A stretch of DNA of 64,000 bases, from assembly GCF_040436345.1 (NCBI RefSeq), contig NC_133235.1, forward strand, positions 17,632,660 to 17,696,659, given 5' to 3'. Position numbers and translations under genes: made by a program. Within the stretch, counting starts at the first letter, position 1. Each line of letters begins with the position of its first letter. Positions 38,701 to 51,900 of this stretch are shown in pieces. Source of the stretch: Pagrus major. Its lineage: Eukaryota > Chordata > Actinopteri > Spariformes > Sparidae. The notes beneath the pieces were generated by a model, which did no database searches, had not been told where the DNA came from, and worked only from the letters and a program-made list of their open reading frames with translations.

Positions 38701-41145
38701 TCTCGAGCAGATACAGGAGAAAATAAAGAAGTGCATCCCAGGACTCTCCAACTATGATGATCCTGCACAAGTAAGGAGTAGGATAGGAATCTGACAGACT
38801 GTTTATTAACATGTTGTATTCATTTATCCATATGTTTTCAGTGCTGACTGAAATGTAAAATATACATTGACAAATAACCTCAAATATTTTTTTCTAGGAA
38901 TGTTACCACCGACCAATTTCCTTGACATTTAATCAGAAGTTTAAACTTAGTCAACTAGTGATAAGTGAGAAAACACTCACACAATTTAATCGACAAGGTT
39001 GACTATTCTTGGGAAAAAATATTGTGCATGTATAATATTGTGTAATATTGTGGCAAAGGTACCATGCGGATAATTAACCCGTCTTTGTAACATTTACACC
39101 CCATTTGTGAAAAGCAAAACTAACTTATGTGACGGCTTACCATAATACTTATGGTTTGGTTTCTCAAATATCATAGAGAGGTAACGCACATCAAGGGCTT
39201 TAATGCGGTGCTGATCGTTGACAGCAGACTAGAAAGTGAAAAAAGTATTGCACGCTTTAGCTTCCATATGCAGATTTCTTTAATTAAAGAAAACTGCATA
39301 TCAAGCCAGAGCTTTTTTCATTTTCTAGTTTCTAAAATAACCGCACTGTCAGAAGTTAATATATCATCTTTTACATTGGTTGCCTCCTGTGCCGTTTAGT
39401 CTTGTTGAATTCTTACTTGGCTTTAAGATCTTTTAATCTTGTTTAGAAATCTCCATATAAACAGAAAATTAATTCCCAACAATCATAGTCCAACAGATCC
39501 ATAACAAATAAATGTCAGCAAGTATTCATTTGGTGATGTGGAAGCTGGATTTAAAGTTCATTTGACATCTAGTTTAGATACAGCTGTTGTTTCAACATGG
39601 ATTGAGGTGGATTGCGTATGTGTGTTAAATCTTCAGAGATTTTGCCCAGATGTCTGATGATAAATGCACATACTGATTGGTGTGTATATATTTTTATGTA
39701 TGCAGTAAGTTCTTAAAATCAATAAAAACACTGATGGGAAAAGAATATTGTAGGAAAATACAGAAACAAGCACTAGATACCATATTACATCTTCACAGGT
39801 TAGTTGAAGTTAAATTAAAGTCAAAAGTTAAAGTTAAGATCAGTTTATTTAGTTCTTTGAAATAACAGAGTTTGAGTTAAATATTTCTTCTTTCTCTTTA
39901 GCACTGGAGTTTCTCCAGTTACCAGTCGTTCAGGGGAAGCATAGTGAACGGAGGTGGGAATCTGACTGTCCCTCCAAAATTCCACGTGTTGCCTACCACC
40001 TCAGACCCCAAGGAAGTTCCTCCAAAAGTTCCACCACGGAGGGAGAGCATCTGCCCCCTGCCAGCCAAGCCCGAGCTGCCCATCCAGCTGATCAGCACCA
40101 CCAACCAGGTGAATAAGCCAGCAGTCGTGCAGCAGCAGATCCCCACCAAGCTGGCTGCTCTGGCCAAAGGAAAGGAGAAAACCCTCAAGACGAAGGGGTC
40201 GCACCAGAGAACGCACAGTGCAGGTCAGGATACAGACCGGTTAACTGAACCCTCATTTCATTATTTGTTTATTGTAAATTTTGAGCTGCAGCTGAACTTT
40301 GAGAAAAATTGTTTGTCTGCAGTGGGTCAGTTGTTAGCACCACAGCTAGCAAAAGGTAATCAGCCTTACAGATTTGGTCGGTAGGTCAACCCATGTCCTG
40401 TCTTTCTCCATGCAGCCTCTATAGACGTGAGCCAGCTGGTGCCCATCAGAGGGACCGGGAAAGAAGGAGGCAGTCTGAGAGCCAAACGGACCGCCAGTCC
40501 TCGAAGAATTTACCAATCAGGTACAATGAGAAAAGTCTCCTCACTCAGTCAGTCATAAAGATATCACCCTTCATCTAATCAGATGTGTTCCCATATCCAC
40601 AGTTAATTTGAAAAGAAGCCTTTTGAGAATCAAACATTCACCCCACCCCCTGTAGACTTGTAAGGCGTCTATAAACTTGCCGCAGGTGGCAGAAAAATTA
40701 ACAGCCACAAATACTGGATTTATTCGTCTTTTATCTGTCAGAGCATTTGATTTATTGGTTGCTGTCTGGATATTAAGAGATTTTCTATAAGTATAACAAA
40801 AAATGCTTCTGGAATAACTTGGCATCCCTAGGTTTGAACGATTTAATCTAAGACAGACATTTAAACATGACTCCTGGATGAGAACATAAATTTATCTTGG
40901 GAGGAGAATTGTCATAATTGTTGGATGTTGCTGTCATTTTACATTTACCTACTATCGCTCCATTAATTTATTAATTTATTTTCCCTTTAGGTATCTTCAA
41001 CTCACCAGGATCTGCCCGCAGTGTAAAACCGTCTCAGTCCTTCAGCACATACAACAGAGGCAACAACGAGGCTCCACCACCAGTGCCGCCTCCTTTTCCC
41101 AAAGAAGTTCTGGAGCCGGCCAAAGATAAGGAAATATTCCTTTAA
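29797..41145 (+). CDS. arhgef18: Rho guanine nucleotide exchange factor 18 (p114RhoGEF)
   Basis: Activates RhoA at cell junctions by GDP/GTP exchange. Exons: 29797-29887, 30467-30607, 31056-31306, 32822-32947, 33219-33336, 33457-33708, 35107-35183, 35382-35563, 36198-36253, 36664-36843, 37084-37227, 37661-37773, 37865-37927, 38034-38081, 38291-38770, 39902-40223, 40416-40520, 40991-41145. All phases join, giving 967 residues; the human short isoform is about 1015. The DH domain is about residues 76-275 ([18 protein letters not shown]), the PH domain about 305-415 ([30 protein letters not shown]), and a glutamate-rich coiled coil about 645-760. The C-terminal blocks [10 protein letters not shown] and [11 protein letters not shown], and the end KEIFL, resemble human ARHGEF18. 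The start [15 protein letters not shown] aligns with human MDEADSAFLKF; the exon probably begins at 29781, and additional N-terminal exons or isoforms are possible. Confidence 0.94.
31340..31495 (+). repeat. tRNA-like SINE-type repeat
   Basis: The sequence has an RNA polymerase III A box (TAGCTCAGTTGG, 31348-31359) and a B-box-like GGTTTGGGTCC (31411-31421), followed by GCTGCATGTCATCCCCCCTC. This is the tRNA-like repeat scattered through many teleost genomes. The spacing and missing stem pairing argue against a functional tRNA gene. It lies in an arhgef18 intron, about 30 bases after exon 31056-31306. Confidence 0.65.
31553..31915. repeat. Interspersed fish repeat in arhgef18 intron
   Basis: The stretch carries AATTCAGTCATTATCTTTTC, 'caccctcatgccgatgg', TACAGCTCGTCTGGAGTACA and CATCTCGGGGCTTCCAAAAA. 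I recognise these, in this order, as blocks of a common non-autonomous teleost repeat. Boundaries are approximate, and no terminal inverted repeat was confirmed. Confidence 0.5.
35710..35984 (+). mobile_element. hAT-like MITE, copy 3
   Basis: It begins AGGGCTGCAACTGTCAATTA and ends CGATTACTTGTTGCAACTC. It shares 'aagaagctggaatcagtgaa' and GTTGGCGATTTATTTAATAG with the other copies. It lies in the arhgef18 intron between exons 35382-35563 and 36198-36253. Confidence 0.75.
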
Positions 41146-42005
41146 TCCTGAACTGCAGACTGGAGTTTGGAGGAGGCCTTGTTCATGATAAACACTTGTA
41201 CACATGGAAAGACTGACAGAGCTGTGAAAAGACTTCATGACATCCATGTGTGTCCAGTATGAAGAGGAACGTCACTGTTATTGAATTTTATTACTGGAAA
41301 TCTGCTTTTTGCTCGGAAATGAAAATAAGTACAGAAGAATTTGTGGTCGATCAGAAAAATGTAAAAATCTTGGCTCGTTTGTACATTGGGAACGATAATG
41401 TTTTAAATGAAGATGAAGCAAAGACTTTGCCAAAGACTTTCATGAGAAGTTTTTTTTTTTTTTTATCATTTTTATTTTAAATGTCTTCTTAAACCTTGTT
41501 TTAACTCATAAGCTGTCTTTTAATTTAATGAATGATAAATTCGTTGTGAGGAAGCCGTAGATTTGTGAAGTTTACATCGGTTCAGATTTGAGGCACAAAG
41601 CACAAAAGTTTTATTCCAGGAAGAATCGGAAAGCCTTGAAATTTGTACCTTTTGTTCTGCTTCTCCGTATGTATTGTAATCAATGATAAATTAATAGGGT
41701 GTGTGGAAGAAACTACACTTTGGCTGTAAACTTTGTTTGTAAATACTACTTCTGCACTTCCTGACTGGAGGCGATGACGGACTATAATGTTGTTTCAGAC
41801 AGACAGCTGCTGGAATCATTAATGAGAATGTAACAATGATTTACTGTCAAGTAATGTTGTGGAATAACTTAACATGTAGCCTTAGCTTGATGATTTTCTT
41901 CAGGGGAGGGACACTGACTGCTGTCACCTTTTGGTTCCATGTAAAATGTCTTCCAAATCCCAACTAATGATGGGTCATGGAATAAAAAGACAGTCGACTA
42001 GACAT
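41146..42005 (+). other. arhgef18: 3' UTR of arhgef18
   Basis: About 0.86 kb of non-coding sequence runs from the TAA stop to just past a canonical AATAAA at 41981-41986. It includes a poly-T run near 41449-41464. The end is inferred from the signal. Confidence 0.65.
41981..41986 (+). terminator. arhgef18: AATAAA polyadenylation signal of arhgef18
   Basis: This is the only canonical AATAAA seen on the + strand in the first kilobase after the stop. It places the transcript end near 42.0 kb. Confidence 0.6.
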
Positions 42006-43670
42006 TCTGTGTTTTATGGATTGAGTTCATGTGATGAAGAAACCTAAAAAGATACTGTAAAATAGTAAGTGATATCATTGCACAACATCCACAGTCCTCG
42101 TTCTGTGAAATAATATATTAGGAGTGTAACAGATCATGAAAATCTTCCAAAGTTCCAGTCTTTATATCAAAAGTCCCTCTCTTTTACTCCGCTCTGCAGT
42201 GTGGCCACACTTTAGAGAAACTAAAATACTGTAGCTTTGGAAGATAGTCAGTTGATCTGATTGCTAAAGCCTCAAATAACTTCAGATAAACTTGACACAT
42301 TTTTTTTTACAGAATGAGATTTTGTTCCCCAACACGTGAGTATTGTTTAACTTGACAAAATGCACTTTTCCTTTTAACACTCCAGCACCACAACCATCTT
42401 ATGTAGTCTCGATGAAATTTGCTGAAAAACTTCCCTCTGGCTTTCTCACTCCTGACCACTCATTATGAGTTTTCTAAAAGATTTCATTTTTAAGTTTGTT
42501 TACACAAGATAAGAACTTTTCTCACATCTTAGCATGTCACACTTACAAGTTATTATCTTATGGGGCTTCAGAGCAGCCCAGTCACCAGGATAATGTGTTA
42601 AAACCACTGATGTGGTCACATTTGTTCCTGTCATAGGCTACATATTATATTGACATTTCTACACCAACCTGTCATATCACGTTCACATTAAAGGTTTATT
42701 ACCTTATTCTCCAGATCAGGATGTGGAGGAGATGGTGGTGGAGTTGCAAGCGAGAAGGCTGTTTGAGGAGACTTTAGCACAGTTTCCTGCTGTGTTTGTG
42801 GTGAGAAGAAACAAATATTTTTGACAGTATATCAGGACATATCACGTAGTTTTTGTGTTGATGAAACATCTTTTCCTAACTAACTAAAGTGGCTTTTGTG
42901 CCAAAGCCTGACCGAGCACAAGTAGAACATTGTCACAAAATTTAAAAAAAGGAACTAAACTTGCAAAATAAAGAAATGTACAGATTAAAAATGTCCATCA
43001 TTTGCTGAAACAACGTTCATTCTGGTGATTGGGTTGCAGCAAGTCTGAAAGAACCAGCCGTTATTGCCCTTTTAAATATCAAACATGTACTTGTGATTGG
43101 ATCTGCAGCTGACACAAAGTCAAATCATTTATTGCAACAGCATTGTTAAAAAAACTGCACAAAATATTTTTGTTTTCATTGAAAAGGCAGGTTTTCATAA
43201 TTTCCCTTGCAAAATATCAGCAATCAGTAGCTTCAATACAAAGTACCTGCACAGACCCTCAAAAAGAGTCATGTCAAACTTAAGATTGGTTTGATTTTCA
43301 ACAGGATAACTGATGGTAAATGTAGACACAGTGCTGTGTGGCAACCCATCCACTAAACAGCACGCCAGTCGATCAGACAGTGACTCAGTATAAACAGCCC
43401 TCCACTTTGAGTTTCTGAACTGAAACGACAAAGACACTCTTTGTCACGCTGCTGTTCATCTCTGCAGAGCCTGAACAGCGGCGGACCTTTTTCACAGCTG
43501 GATGAAAAGACGCATTCAGACTCAGAAACCGCTGCGAGGGGCTGAATTATGCACTGCATCAACACGTACAAGAGCTGACAGACAGCATCCTGAGTGACGC
43601 TGCTGAAGAGCCATTCAAACATTATCAGTTTTAATTTGGTGTAATATTGTGCAGCAAAGACAAAACACAG
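42006..43670. other. Convergent intergenic region between arhgef18 and sppl2b
   Basis: The tail-to-tail gap holds an interspersed repeat (42766-43060) and two short + strand segments with splice-site-like borders (42715-42800 and 43468-43545), which could be alternative terminal exons of arhgef18. Otherwise I see no gene. Confidence 0.5.
42766..43060 (+). repeat. Interspersed repeat, second copy of the 24030-24400 family
   Basis: The order of blocks matches 24030-24400: GAGACTTTAGCACAGTTTCC, then GTGGCTTTTGTGCCAAAGCC, then GCAAAATAAAGAAATGTA. Divergence is substantial, so this is an old insertion. Confidence 0.55.
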
Positions 43671-43692
43671 CAAATATGAGATACAATGTTTG

Positions 43693-43698
43693 TTTATT
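43693..43698 (-). terminator. AATAAA polyadenylation signal candidate for sppl2b
   Basis: The + strand reads TTTATT here, a canonical AATAAA on the minus strand. It lies downstream of sppl2b and before the arhgef18 end, so it fits a tail-to-tail arrangement. Choice among several AT-rich candidates is uncertain. Confidence 0.35.
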
Positions 43699-45099
43699 AT
43701 ATGTTTTCCTCAACAGAGGCGTTAAAAACCACCTGGTGACGACAAACTATACTGGTGAATGAATAATCTCCTCATGTCCTGGAAATCAGCGAGGGCACAT
43801 CCAGACAACTAAACTGCTCTCATTTGACCTCTGACCTCAGCTTCAACACAGAAATATTGAACTTTAACAGGCGTGATACATTGCTGAGAATCAGAATTGA
43901 AGTGTGGTCAGAGAAGAACTTCAAAAAGAGAAGCAGGATGAATATTTGACATATCGATACCTTTGTTTCAGTTTCTTTAAACCTGTATGAGTATACATAA
44001 ACATATACAGACACGAACCGACAGCTTCTGTCAACCCATGAATTAAAAAATGTTGTGCAAATGCTTCTTACAAACTAATCTATGAACATTAACACACCCA
44101 TCACTCGCTCCTCAGCTCACACATTAAACTGCGGCACATCATCAGAGTACAGTACTTTTTCATAAAGCAACTTTAACACGTGACACATTCTGCTGATGCT
44201 CCCGACACGGACACATTAAGGCCAAAATCAATTCTTAAGACAATATGAGTAACTATCGGAGGGGGAAAGATCTGTAGTGGCCAATGTTTTTTCTTTTTTT
44301 TTTAACTGTCGCACCACCAATAATGTAACCAAGATTATACACTGGTTTTATATAAAGGGTAAAAATCGAAATCATAGCATGCAAAACAAAATATAACAAA
44401 AGTAACAAACGTTTCAGTTTAAAGAAAACAAATCTGATCGCTTTGGCTCAGTCAACAACCAAGATAGCACCACATTTTTAAGCGTGTTAACTGCTGTACT
44501 TCATATTCTGACTCTGGTGTCGTTTATAGTGTGATGGAGGGTTAAAGACAAATCAAATGACTTGTTATGTAGCGTGAGTATATTGTTGAATTTCTGCCCG
44601 ACTTGACTTGCTTGGAACAGTTTGGGTTGTCTGCTGGCAAAATGGTTTGCTCTCACTTTCGGTTGCTGATGGAGTTAAAACCTATGATTGGTTGGTCCTG
44701 CACACCAACTGCAACTTGAGAATTCAATTTTATTTTTATTCAATCCACCCAGATTTTGAAAAATGTCAGCCTGAAAAACCAAGCTGTGGTCTGTTGACGT
44801 TTAAGTGCAGACATTCCTGTTTGGTTACCAATGAAAGGATCTTAAAAGGGAAGGATAGCCTCCGATGTTTGTGTTGAAGATGATGTCATGGCAGTTTCAC
44901 CCGGCATCGCCATGACGATCAGCTAAGAATCCAGCCGACATTGAGGGGGTACCAGCTGCAGCAGAAAACCGAGAAAGTACCCGTTACCCCAAGCGTGTCG
45001 AGTCAGGTCGAGCATTAGTGTGCTTTGAGAATAAAGGGTTCAGTATGCTCCAAATGAAAAGCTTTCTGGACTGACTCTTAACAGCATTTTGGACGAGGT

Positions 45100-45438
45100 G
45101 TGCTGCAGCTGACAGTTTGGATCGGTTTATAATCTGCAGACTATATGACAGTTGATTCGTTTTGTGTCTTAAATGTCAGAAAATAGTGATAATGTCTGTT
45201 ATAATTTCTCCGAGCTAAAGCCGATGTCTTTACGTCTTGTTTTGTTCGATCGACAGCTCAGAGCCCAAATATGTTCAATTAACTTTCATGTATGACAAAA
45301 GAAAAGCTTTAAAATCGTAACAACTGAGGAGCTGGAACCAGCGAGTCTTTGGCATGTTTGCATAAAAAAAACGATTATTCAATTATCAAAATAGATTTTT
45401 TTTCATTTTCTTTTGTTGAACTTATTGTTGCTGCTCTA
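45100..45438 (+). mobile_element. hAT-like MITE, copy 4 (degenerate)
   Basis: It starts TGCTGCAGCTGACAGTTTGG and ends TTGTTGCTGCTCTA. Internal blocks AAATGTCAGAAAATAGTGAT, AGAGCCCAAATATGTTCAAT and AACTGAGGAGCTGGAACCAG follow the same order as the other copies. Strong divergence indicates an older insertion. Confidence 0.65.
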
Positions 45439-45911
45439 CATAACTCCTGTGGATTCACCTTGTTAATGAATCCATTCATTGAATTGATTTTGCCATATTA
45501 AATGCTGGTGTGACCGGGCCTTCAGGGCTGTTAAGAGCTTCATCTTATTGGGAGTACTGAGTATTAAACATCTTGTGTAGCGTCCAGATTTGGCTTTTCG
45601 GTTCCTTTTAGAGGTGGTGCAGATTGTAAATTTGTCAAAGGAGGTGTTGGGGCAGCTGTTCAGGTCTAAAACTTGCTGTGTTTGTCAGTTTTAATGCCTC
45701 TGCCTCGTGTGTCCAATCCCGTTGCCCCGCTGAACCAGCCATTCAGAAAACACAGAGCTCCTCTGCTCTTCCCTTCCCTTCGCACCAAGTGCAAATAAAC
45801 GTCTGTACTTAAATTGTCCGATGACTGAGACACATGTAGAAAAAAAAAACTCAAAACATAAAAAAAAAAAAAAGATGAAGTGAAATGTTAAATGGCGCAC
45901 AAGACGTCCTT

Positions 45912-48900
45912 TCAGTCAGATTTGTTTTCCTCGTCATCTTTTTCAGCTGGGGGCGTTTCCTGAGGCGGCTGTCGGGGTGAGTCTTCGCTCTGATTGGTGG
46001 CTTCTGTGGTTTGCTTGTCCAGTTTGGTCGGGGGCTCCTCTATCTGCGGCGCTGCGGTTTGTGTACAGTTGATGGGTGTGAGCGCTATGGCAGGCTGCAG
46101 GGGACAAAAAGAAGTGTCTATATAAGATGGCTGAACTGTGTCGGGCAGAACACAAAATGTCATGGCGATAACAGAAGACAGAAAAGCTGCAGGTAAGACA
46201 AACAAAACCAAAGATTATACAGTGATTCCTCTGTCCACAGCTAGATTTGAAGTTAAAAGGACTGTTTTCATCCCAACCTGCTTTATCAGTTAAACCAAAT
46301 CAAAGGAGACTTAAAGTTGTCAGAGGTATTCCTGTACAGAAAGATTACAGTCCAAGATATGCATAAAGAAAGAGGAAGCATATCAAAGAAAATCCCACAG
46401 GAAAGTCCCACTAAACCACACAGACAACATATGAGCTAATCTACAACCCCAGGAGCACCTATAATAGCTTCGCTACTAGCCTAGCTCAGAAAAATAAAAA
46501 ACAGACATTTTAATGGTGTAAAGTAGCAAAGCCCAGATGAATACCTGCAGTGACATTCACAGACAGCTGAGCCCTCAGCAGCAGACTAGAGCACACCCAC
46601 AGTAAAATAAAGGAGCAGCGATGGGAGGGAAGGAGGGGGACAGTGAAACAGAAAGAGGCAGTTGGAACGGATGGAATTATTTAAAGGGGTTACTCAACTT
46701 AAAACTCTACGTTACTCTGCATGTTATTTAACTAGATGTTTTTGTGTTTTCTTTTCTTGTTTTTTTTTTTTAAAGTCTTTTTTGTTCTTCGGTAGGCGGT
46801 AGGCAGTCATATCAAACTGGTATTCACCACAAATCCACTTCCAGTCCAGAACTGGGGCAACTCCCTGCGCCACAGAGCTACAGCGAGGCTGGTGAGCAGA
46901 GTGCAAGGCACCAGGTAGAGCAGGGCCGGCTGACCCATCTGCATCACAGCCAGGGCCACGAAGGTGATCAACAGGCCGATGCCGTACGCTGGCAGGAGAG
47001 AGAGACAGAGAGACGGCACAAATCAGGTCAACAGCTTCAAAGTGTCCAGTCAACATTTAAATAATGCAGGTTTTTCACTCTAAAGCCACATCCACACTGG
47101 ATTTATTTCACTAGATTTAAAAGTTACCTGTGCTGGTGAGTGACTTCCTTCCCTTCTGAAATGCTTACGTGGGTAATTTTTTACCTTTTCACCAGTAATA
47201 ATTAGAGCCAGAATTACCTGGTGTTTTTCAGTGAACCAACTGGTCCTGCTGTAATTCAAGGCCTAGTCCACACAGACAGGTATTTTTGAAAACAGAGTTT
47301 TCAGCGAAAAACTGAGCGTTTAAGCACCGTTTCAGAAATAATCTCCGTCCGTACCAACACACCTGAACAAACATACCACATGGCTATTAATGTGTACAGG
47401 TGGAAACACGAAGCAGATTGTAGACTCTGTGGTTGGTGGCCTAGAACGATTTTTACTTTTTTAGTTTTACTTACGTACTCGCACTACTCAAAATTAGTTA
47501 GGGATATGGGTGCTAACATGCATGTGCATGGATATGCAATAAAAGCTAAATGAAATGTGTCTCAATATTTTTGGGGACCAAAAAAAAAAACACAAAACAA
47601 AAATTCAGATGTCATTCACATGTCATTTTGAGTATTGTATATTTACTTTTAGTTTCTATCATGTATATTACAGGTAGCGACGCCAGTACCAAAGTACATT
47701 TTCCTGAAAACAGGACAAAAATGATGAGGCAGTGAAATGTAAAGCTATTTTTATTAAAAACATTGTCAGCAGCCATTTTCGTCTCTCTTTTCCATCATTG
47801 TATTTCAATGTCTGTTTGTGTCTCTCTAATATGGACAGTATAGCATCCGTACTGTCAGTCTACAAACTTAAATACTACCATATCATAACACATAATCCGA
47901 CTTCACGTTTGTCAATGATGCTACATACACATGAGATCGATAAGAGTGACGGATAAGGGAGTGCACATGTCTGCTTCACTGTTTCCAAATATCTTTCTGG
48001 ACAAAACATTTTTAAACCGAGTTTCTGAATATCTTCACCCTGGAAGGAGTTTTCCAAAAGGTAAGTTTTCAGAAACCTAAAATGCTGTTAACACGTGTAC
48101 AAAAGGCAAAAATGCACAGAAAAAGTTACGTCTTAACAAACACCTGTGTGTGTGTACAGGCACTAAATCTCCTCCAGAGTTATGTCCCCGTATTTTTAAG
48201 ATGTATTTGAGTTTTTCTCAGCAGGTAGAGCTGCTTGTTCTCCTACTTCATTCTTTTAAAAACTTCGCTCAGGGTGTAATTTGACTTTTGTGTAAAAATT
48301 AAGAAAATCACAAATGTTTTCATCTATTCTGTTGGATGAAAACATGTTAACATTTGGGAAACAGTATCACATTAAACAATTAACAGGAAATGTAAAACCA
48401 TCTGGAGGGCAAGATGCTGTAAAAGCTCATTTAATGGGCTACTGTAATGATTGTAATGTAAAGGACTGGTATTCTCTATTTGCTGGGTCCAGTAGAATGT
48501 CCATGTCTATTACAGACCACACCCTGTAATATTTTATTCCCCACCTCCCCCTGTAACACTAATTCTGTCCAAATGGGGCTCATCATAACACTGCAGCAAC
48601 AAGCACAACCCCTCCCAACCCGCCACACATGTACGTACCGATCGTGCAGGCCACAAAGTAGATCCTGGAGGATTGTGTTAAAATGTCAAACCTGTGACAG
48701 TACGCCACCAGAAGACCTGACACAAGAAACAACAAAGTGGCATTCAGATCAATAATTTAGCCACGTTTAATCACATTCAGACATCGGACTAAGTCTTAAG
48801 TATTTTAAGTGTTTCCCTGCACTTTATAACATCTTACATGAATACTGGATATTTCCTAATATGCCAGATAAGCTAAATTAAGTTAAATGTTTCAAAAAAG

Positions 48901-51900
48901 AAATGAAGGAAAATACTTGCAACGTGCGATTATACAGCATTAAATATGAATGTTTTCTTCAAGGAAAGTCTAAATAAAGTGGCTCTGCTTACTTTTTTTG
49001 TTCAATAATTTTCTGCTTGTGACAACAACAAAACCACATCATGAGTTTTAAGCAGTTTCAGTTGCTCGTGGTCTGACGACAGTTCATTACCTGGAACTAA
49101 GATATCACCAAAGCCCAGGAGGGAGAAGGGCCGGTCACAGAGAGCCAGGGGAGAGGAGTTTAACCTTGGCACTTTGAGCACCATGGGGAGCTGGAGGAAA
49201 CACAAATACCTGTGTTAGTATCAGCTACTCCTCTGAGCTGAGGGGAGTTGAGGAAATTAAAACCAAGCTCACCTTTTCGTGTGTGGCAGAGTCAGAGGGA
49301 CCAGCTGCGACCTCCACCATTATACTCTCCCCGCTCTGTGGAGAGAAGGTCACGGGTGACGTGAGCATGACACACAGTAACAGAGACAGCAGACTCATGA
49401 ATAACGTGAAAACAGTCTTGACGTACATTTGTAAAGAAGGGTGTAATAAATACGAAGAAAACATCGTAGACAAAAAGGACTGACAGCAGTAAGGTGCAGG
49501 CCTGCAGAGAGACAAGAACACATCAGGTAAGTTTAAAACCAACACGGTGTGTGAACCAAACATTTATTATTCAGTAAAACACGATTAAAATCTCAAAAAA
49601 AGTTTTATATATTTTAGTTTATGAGAGTGCTCAACCACCTTAAACGTGGGGAGTCTGACTGTTTTGAGCATGTAGAGACAGAAGGCGATCCCCAGGGCGT
49701 CCTGCAACACCCACGCCCACCTGGAGGACACATAACGAGACTGTGAGTCATCATATAACGTACCTGCAACATGTCATCACACAGACAGAAAATGCTACCA
49801 TTATGTCACCAGACATTTAAAAAGCATCACTTACAGAAGAGTACAGGTGTTCTGAAATCAACTAAGGAAAAGCTTCGCCTACAGACAGAAACATCATCCT
49901 TTTTAAAATATAAATCACATGATGATACTGTTGTCTCTATCTGCTTTATGTTTGTGTAAAACCTTTGTACGTATCAAAGGACTAACACACTGAAATTATT
50001 CTTGACTGGATTATGTGCAGAAACTAAATGCTGTGTTCTCAGACTTGACGAACACAAAAAGTCAATGTCAAATGTTCAGAGCAGCAGGAAACGGGAACCT
50101 TCAGGGAGGAACTGTGTTTCAGGCCGTCAGATTGATTGTAACAACACTTCCTTGTCAAACTGGCTTTATGAAACATGTAAATATATTCCAAATATGCGGC
50201 GACTGGCTGGTTTTTCTTTGCACATGTGACTGAATGTGACACTTACTGGTCTTCGTTGCGATACACCATCCAGGTGATGCTGACACCGATGCAGAAGGCC
50301 GACAGCAGCAACATGCGGATCTGCGGCCGCTTGTGCAAGTACGGCAAGTTGTTCTCTGGGACCCTGAATCAATAAATATAAACATAAGCATTTTATTGAG
50401 AGCCTCCTGAGTTTTTCATTTATCTGCTTAAGGGACTAACCCTTACTCAACTAATCCTCCAGAAAGAGACGAGCATTTTAGCATCCTCTGGACCTCATCT
50501 TGTTGGTGAAATTTCCGTTTTCTATTTATTATAGAATCCTTCATTCCACTATACTCCTTTGCATATTTTATGTTATTTTAATGTATTTTATTCTTATTTC
50601 ATTTATTACTCATCTATTTTTGTGTCTACATGTTACTGTATGTTTTAGTGTGTGTGCAAGGCAAGCTGTAAGATAAATAAATCTAATTTAGCTATCCCAA
50701 TCCATGAAATAACTAACTTTATTTGACCAAATCAATCTGGTTTTAAGTTGCTTCCCTTTCCCCAAGAGGGCTGGGTCCTATTATAAATTGGGGCTTGTCT
50801 GGGATCTGAACCCAGTACCTCAGAAAAACAATAGGACATGTGTTGATGTGATTTCTGGGCAGGTAAACTCATGAAAACATATTGACGTGTCTCACCTGCA
50901 CTTGCAGAAGGGGAGTCTCCTGACAAAAGGCCATAGACAGCTGTGGAGGCCAACCGAGGAGGCCACACAGAAGATGGCTATGACCCAAATGGCTGAACAG
51001 AGAGGAAACAGCAGGCAGGCAGGAGATCAGTGCATATGATCACATAATATCCACTCATACTCTACGTGGAAATACAGTTTGAATATCTGAATGGTGGTAT
51101 GAGTTTCACCACTGTGTGTCCAGTAATCAGTGTGCTGAGTGAATGAACAGCAGCTGATCAAAGACGCTCAGCGGTCTGTCAGCAGCTATCAGTTTTATCA
51201 GGGAAATGATCACAGCACTCAAGACGTTCACAGATTCAGATCTGTAAACTGCATCTACAGCCTCACAATGCTGGACACTGAGCAGCTCTGCTAGAGGAAA
51301 TGAGGATAAAGTGTGCGCTGTTGCTCAAGCAGCTTGGAGGAAGTTTACAGTGGAGCTTAATGGAGGAATCATTGAGTAACTTTGTTATCCAGTGTTTGCT
51401 CAAATGGTCTGGGCTTTTTCACCAGCTATCTTCTGATTCTACATCCTGCTGTAAACCATCTGACACATACTGTGGGGAAGTGATGACATGTGAAAGAGAG
51501 AATGTAAAATATATTTTAGCAACAGAAGAAATTTGATGTTGTTTCCAAAACAATCACTATATATAGAGGTTTAAAAATGAAAAGAAAAGACAAAAGACAG
51601 CCTGGTGAGAGGAGCGCTTAAAATCAGGCGCACTCGTGCCTTGTCTCAATCAAGGTAAACAAGGAGGCCTGTAAGATGCAGTTGAAACCTCAATTTGAAA
51701 TGTATTTTCACACAAGGAAAGCATCGTTAATCATCATCTTGACAGCCTCTATTTCAAAAGTAGGGAGGGAATTAATACAATTTTATCTAACTACAACTAC
51801 AACTAACTACAAGGAATCTCTGTCAGTCTGCTCTTTGCATATCTTTAGAACCGTTAATCTACTTCACACTTCACGCCGGTTTCTTGCTGATGACCAAAGG

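Larger units (their letters stand above)
43690..45911 (-). other. sppl2b: Probable 3' UTR of sppl2b, including an old hAT-like MITE
   Basis: Non-coding DNA follows the sppl2b stop (TGA at 45914-45912). The first AATAAA I would choose on the minus strand is at 43698-43693, giving a UTR of about 2.2 kb. TTTATT on the + strand near 44729-44740 would give a shorter alternative. A degenerate MITE copy lies at 45100-45438. The end is inferred. Confidence 0.4.
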
